64,000 nt of DNA, from contig OX439039.1 in NCBI GenBank assembly GCA_949317995.1, positions 74,844,002 through 74,908,001 on the forward strand, read 5' to 3'. The translations under genes were made by a program, and so were the position numbers. Below, one piece after another: positions 61,901-64,000 of the stretch. Source of the DNA: Acholoe squamosa. Lineage: Eukaryota > Annelida > Polychaeta > Phyllodocida > Polynoidae. A model generated the notes under the pieces. It ran no database searches. It saw only the letters and a program-made list of their open reading frames with translations, and had not been told where the DNA came from. Positions within the stretch are counted from its first letter, which is position 1; every line of letters begins with the position of its first letter.

Positions 61901-63722
61901 GGTAGAAATGTGATCCGGAGTAATGCTCACGCATGGTTATGACATAATATGGGTAAAGTGAAAAGCAATCTATATCCTTCTTAGTTTGTATGTTGTGAAA
62001 AATTTCTCAATGACAAATATCGAATATTTATCAAAAACTAAAACAAAGAAGTGAATGGTCAAGCATAATAGGTACTCCGTCCACCACTTTTCAGAGCATC
62101 CTATTTGGCTGGGTACTCATGTTGGAATGCACAGATCTATAAGTGAAATAATACAATCACACAAATCGATAAACACACAAGAATCACTCTAATCTTATCT
62201 AAGCGAATGTCATGTCACTCACCTTTAGCAGACTTGGCTTTGACTTCACAAATATTTGTTCCAGGAAGGGTTCTCGTGACGTCGTCTATACCAGCAAAAC
62301 TCTCTTTGCTTAACACCTGGAAATGGGCGTAACATTGCTTATGTTATGGACGTTGATAGAACAGGTAAAGTATTGCTTATTGATTCTGACTAAAGAATTG
62401 GGCCTGGTCTGGAAGGCTTAGTCCTAGAATTATGCCAAGCCCAAGGATGCGCTGCTTATGGTAGATCTCAGGATTTCCAATGATAAGCACCCTAACCCAT
62501 TAAGAGTGGCAATATACCTCCAGTGTTGTGTTTCTTGGCCATCATGCAGCGCTAATGAGCGGAACATACCGACTGGCAAGTATAAGGTGTACCCCGCGTA
62601 TAAGGCGTACCCAGAAATACCATAAGTCGCAGCTGGGACTTGATTTTAGAAGGTTTGGTACAAATCTATTATAAAAGTGTCAGTGTATGAAAATACATAT
62701 TCTAGAAAAATTACAGTTGATATGAATGAACTCACATGATCCACCATTTTACACAATAGGGGCGTGTAGGCTCCACTGTAGACGTAGGACATGTCTGTTG
62801 GAATCTTCAAGTTGATATCTTCAGCAGACTTAGGGATCTAGAAGATAAGGGGTTAAAACTGAGGTGTGGCTTGGAAGATCAGCCCAACAAGAGGTGTGGC
62901 TTAAAGACAGGGATTTTTTTCTTATAACTTTCAATGATAATCCAAAAGTTACCAAGCATTTACACGTCATACCAAAGCGTTTTAAAAAGAATTTAAATTA
63001 AATTTTAAAAAATCTATCATTTCAAAGATTACACTCAACATGAGACATAATACTGACCAGATTGAGTTTCTTGGCGACAGTCCTGAAATGACTGGATCTC
63101 TGTAGGTTTGTGATGTTGGCGGCAACCTTCCCCAGTGGTTTAGCAGACTGTGGGGCTTCCTTCTCCTCAAACAACCCTAGACGTTTAAGGTTGTGGAACG
63201 TCAACAAGTAGTCGAACCCATGACTCTGCAATTCAAGATATTTTACATATTTAATCGGCAAAAAATATATCAAAATTGTCGTTTCCGTACGTGTGTTTTT
63301 TCATTCGTTTTTTCCCTTTCTTTTCTCTCTTACAATCTCCTCCAGTTTTCTCCACCGAAAGGTACAGTATTCTTATCTACCTCTCTCCTTTCAAGCGTTT
63401 AGAGCATATGTGATGAGTTCTTAATCAGTAAATGGGAATCACTATGAACATGCGAAGTTAACAGTAATGAGGATACCTGTAATTACAGGGAATTGAATCA
63501 GTTATCAATGATTTATCCAAAAAATGTGACAACTTTGATGCGTATGCACTCTGGAAAGATTAGTGGATAAGAAATCAGATTCAATGAATAGTGATTTCGA
63601 AAAAAACACACCGCAATGCATTTTACTTACCTGCAGAAACTGTGTTTTGAGGAACTTGTACATTTCAGGAGATAAGCCGTCCTTTGTTGCAGATAACAAA
63701 CACATCATCCGCAAGGTGATAC
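58825..63722 (-). CDS. VPS33B: VPS33B, C-terminal third (six exons; 5' part outside window)
   Basis: VPS33B is a Sec1/Munc18-family protein that works with VIPAS39 (CHEVI complex) in late endosomal and Rab11-linked trafficking; human loss causes ARC syndrome. Exons on the - strand: 63722-63631, 63225-63058, 62837-62736, 62316-62223, 59400-59290, 58907-58825. All have AG/GT borders and join in frame to ~215 residues plus TGA (58827-58825). Family landmarks: [89 protein letters not shown]. The KKLNLIP and SGAY versions match VPS33B rather than VPS33A (which has SGYAPL). Human VPS33B is 617 aa, so roughly two thirds is missing off the right edge. No frameshift or stop is seen. The largest intron (59401-62222) holds an inverted-repeat element with a tandem array. 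Confidence 0.95.
59290..59400 (-). CDS. VPS33B: VPS33B exon with two possible in-frame acceptors
   Basis: 111 nt, phase 1 to phase 1. Encodes [20 protein letters not shown] then [17 protein letters not shown], the most conserved Sec1-type core of the C-terminus. The acceptor could be ...ttgaag (exon from 59400) or, 12 nt further in, ...ggagcag (exon from 59388). Both keep the frame and differ by four residues (KGAG). Donor AAGG|GTAGGT. Confidence 0.94.
59619..60537. mobile_element. 919-bp element with 27-bp terminal inverted repeats, in a VPS33B intron
   Basis: Left end TACCGTAATCTCCCGCGTAG plus AAGGCGC; the right end is its reverse complement with one mismatch in 27. Both ends carry TA, fitting a TA target duplication, so a Tc1/mariner-like non-autonomous element is possible. 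Further GCGTAGAAGGCGC copies recur just inside the left end (59650, 59690, 59740, 59785). No transposase is present. The core is an 86-bp tandem array. Confidence 0.85.
59820..60402. repeat. 86-bp tandem array with A/B higher-order structure
   Basis: CCGACC/CCGACT phase points fall at 59825, 59911, 59997, 60083, 60169, 60255 and 60341, exactly 86 bp apart. Units alternate between type A (GCTGCTGGCTCTAAGAGTTC) and type B (GGTGAGGGCTCTATGAGTCG), a 172-bp higher-order unit; the last copy is a B-to-A hybrid. Frames across it are artefacts. Confidence 0.93.
60640..60682. mobile_element. Solo end of the CATACCTACAAACTC family
   Basis: AGAAAACTGAAAAAAACTGA then GGAGTTTGCA is the reverse complement of the left end at 14007-14040. 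Confidence 0.55.
60683..62222. other. Rest of the long VPS33B intron
   Basis: AT-rich, contains a CATACTTATACTTTCTTGT duplication at ~61003-61040; no exon-like sequence seen. Confidence 0.55.
62223..62316 (-). CDS. VPS33B: VPS33B exon
   Basis: 94 nt: 31 codons plus one base. Encodes [19 protein letters not shown] then [12 protein letters not shown], a poorly conserved segment matching human VLERRSWQGLDEVVRLL in position. Acceptor ccatttccag; donor AAAG|GTGAGT. Confidence 0.88.
62585..62630. repeat. GCGTATAAGGCGTACC scrap in a VPS33B intron
   Basis: TATAAGGTGTACCCCGCGTA TAAGGCGTACCCAG followed by AATACC; belongs with the TACCGTA/GCGTATAAGGCGC family seen at 59619 and 63786. Confidence 0.6.
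62736..62837 (-). CDS. VPS33B: VPS33B exon
   Basis: 102 nt, 34 codons, phase 0 at both ends. Encodes [19 protein letters not shown] then [15 protein letters not shown]. Human counterpart: LKVPRDMAYVFSGAYVPL. Acceptor ccttatcttctag; donor CAT|GTGAGT. Confidence 0.95.
63058..63225 (-). CDS. VPS33B: VPS33B exon
   Basis: 168 nt, 56 codons, phase 0 at both ends. Encodes [19 protein letters not shown], an acidic/proline linker, then [17 protein letters not shown]. Acceptor gaattgcag; donor CTG|GTCAGT. The linker [14 protein letters not shown] is shorter than in human. Confidence 0.94.
63631..63722 (-). CDS. VPS33B: VPS33B exon (first one inside the window)
   Basis: 92 nt, entered in phase 1 (GT completes a split codon), encoding [15 protein letters not shown] then [15 protein letters not shown]. 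It corresponds to human LRLMCLLSITENGL and LKTQYLQ. Acceptor ...tgtccccag; donor CAG|GTAAGT, a near-perfect consensus. Confidence 0.93.
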
Positions 63723-63810
63723 CTGGGGACAGCTGGACAGATAAGGAAGGACTTCGTGTTACTTATACATGCACATATTTGGCTCTACCGTAAATTCTCT
63801 TGTATAATCA

Positions 63811-64000
63811 GCATCCTCGCATAAGCCGCACCCTGAGTCTAAGGAAATATTTAAAAAAAAAACACTTAAAATTGTATAACTTTTTTTTTAATGAATGTAT
63901 CTTTATGCATCCTCGCATAAGCCGCACCCTGAGTCTAAGGAAATATTTAAAAAAAAAACACTTAAAATGGTATAACTTTTTTTTTAATGAATGTATCTTT
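63811..64000. repeat. 96-bp tandem repeat running off the window edge
   Basis: The unit begins GCATCCTCGCATAAGCCGCA at 63811 and again at 63907, with near-identical A-rich and T-rich interior. It is preceded by TACCGTAAATTCTC (63786), resembling the terminus of the element at 59619, so it is probably the same TACCGTA/GCGTATAAGGCGC family. Confidence 0.9.

Noticed and set aside
58825-63722. VPS33A instead of VPS33B
   Set aside because: SGAY, KKLNLIP and the KTQFLQSHGF block match VPS33B; VPS33A has SGYAPL and lacks the KKLNL segment.
1-64000. tRNA or rRNA genes
   Set aside because: No cloverleaf with A and B boxes (GGTTCGAATCC-like) and no rRNA core words were seen by eye; a tRNAscan-SE run would be decisive.

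Overview
This is an animal nuclear genome window. Most of it is non-coding and full of small DNA repeats, and only two protein-coding genes can be identified with confidence. Both have spliced exons with GT/AG borders, set among long introns and intergenic DNA with dinucleotide microsatellites. The protein matches (repulsive guidance molecule, VPS33B) are metazoan. The abundance of MITE-like palindromes and TAGGCCTA-type words, and the lack of any vertebrate SINE/LINE that I recognise, suggest a marine invertebrate, possibly a deuterostome such as an echinoderm. That taxonomic guess is weak.

Genes. (1) On the + strand, 32510-33304 is the final coding exon of a repulsive guidance molecule (RGM/hemojuvelin family): 264 codons plus stop. 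Its upstream exons (signal peptide, Cys-rich domain, the part with the GDPH autocleavage site) were not found and probably lie before the window or in a stretch I could not recognise. (2) On the - strand, 63722 down to 58825 holds six exons encoding the last ~215 residues of VPS33B, a Sec1/Munc18-family membrane-traffic protein. Every junction is in phase. The 5' part of the gene lies beyond base 64000. The two genes face each other tail to tail across about 25.5 kb with no other gene I can support.

Repeats, left to right. 1-32 kb is intronic or intergenic DNA with an (AT)n tract (2989-3071), a palindromic element interrupted by a Harbinger-like MITE with its empty site preserved in the opposite arm (5631-6596), a 22-bp minisatellite open in all three forward frames (17000-17650), and a CpG-dense promoter-like block (28010-28480). 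From 30 to 53 kb there are many copies of a ~240-bp TTAA-flanked element whose interior folds into two long hairpins. About twenty full or broken copies occur across the window, some invaded by other MITEs. The VPS33B intron at 59401-62222 carries a 919-bp inverted-terminal-repeat element filled with an 86-bp tandem array arranged as alternating A/B subtypes.

The genes do not form an operon or pathway. Their linkage is interesting because human RGMA and VPS33B both map to 15q26.1. The most novel-looking material is the multi-hairpin TTAA family and the structured arrays. No CRISPR, rRNA or tRNA gene was seen.
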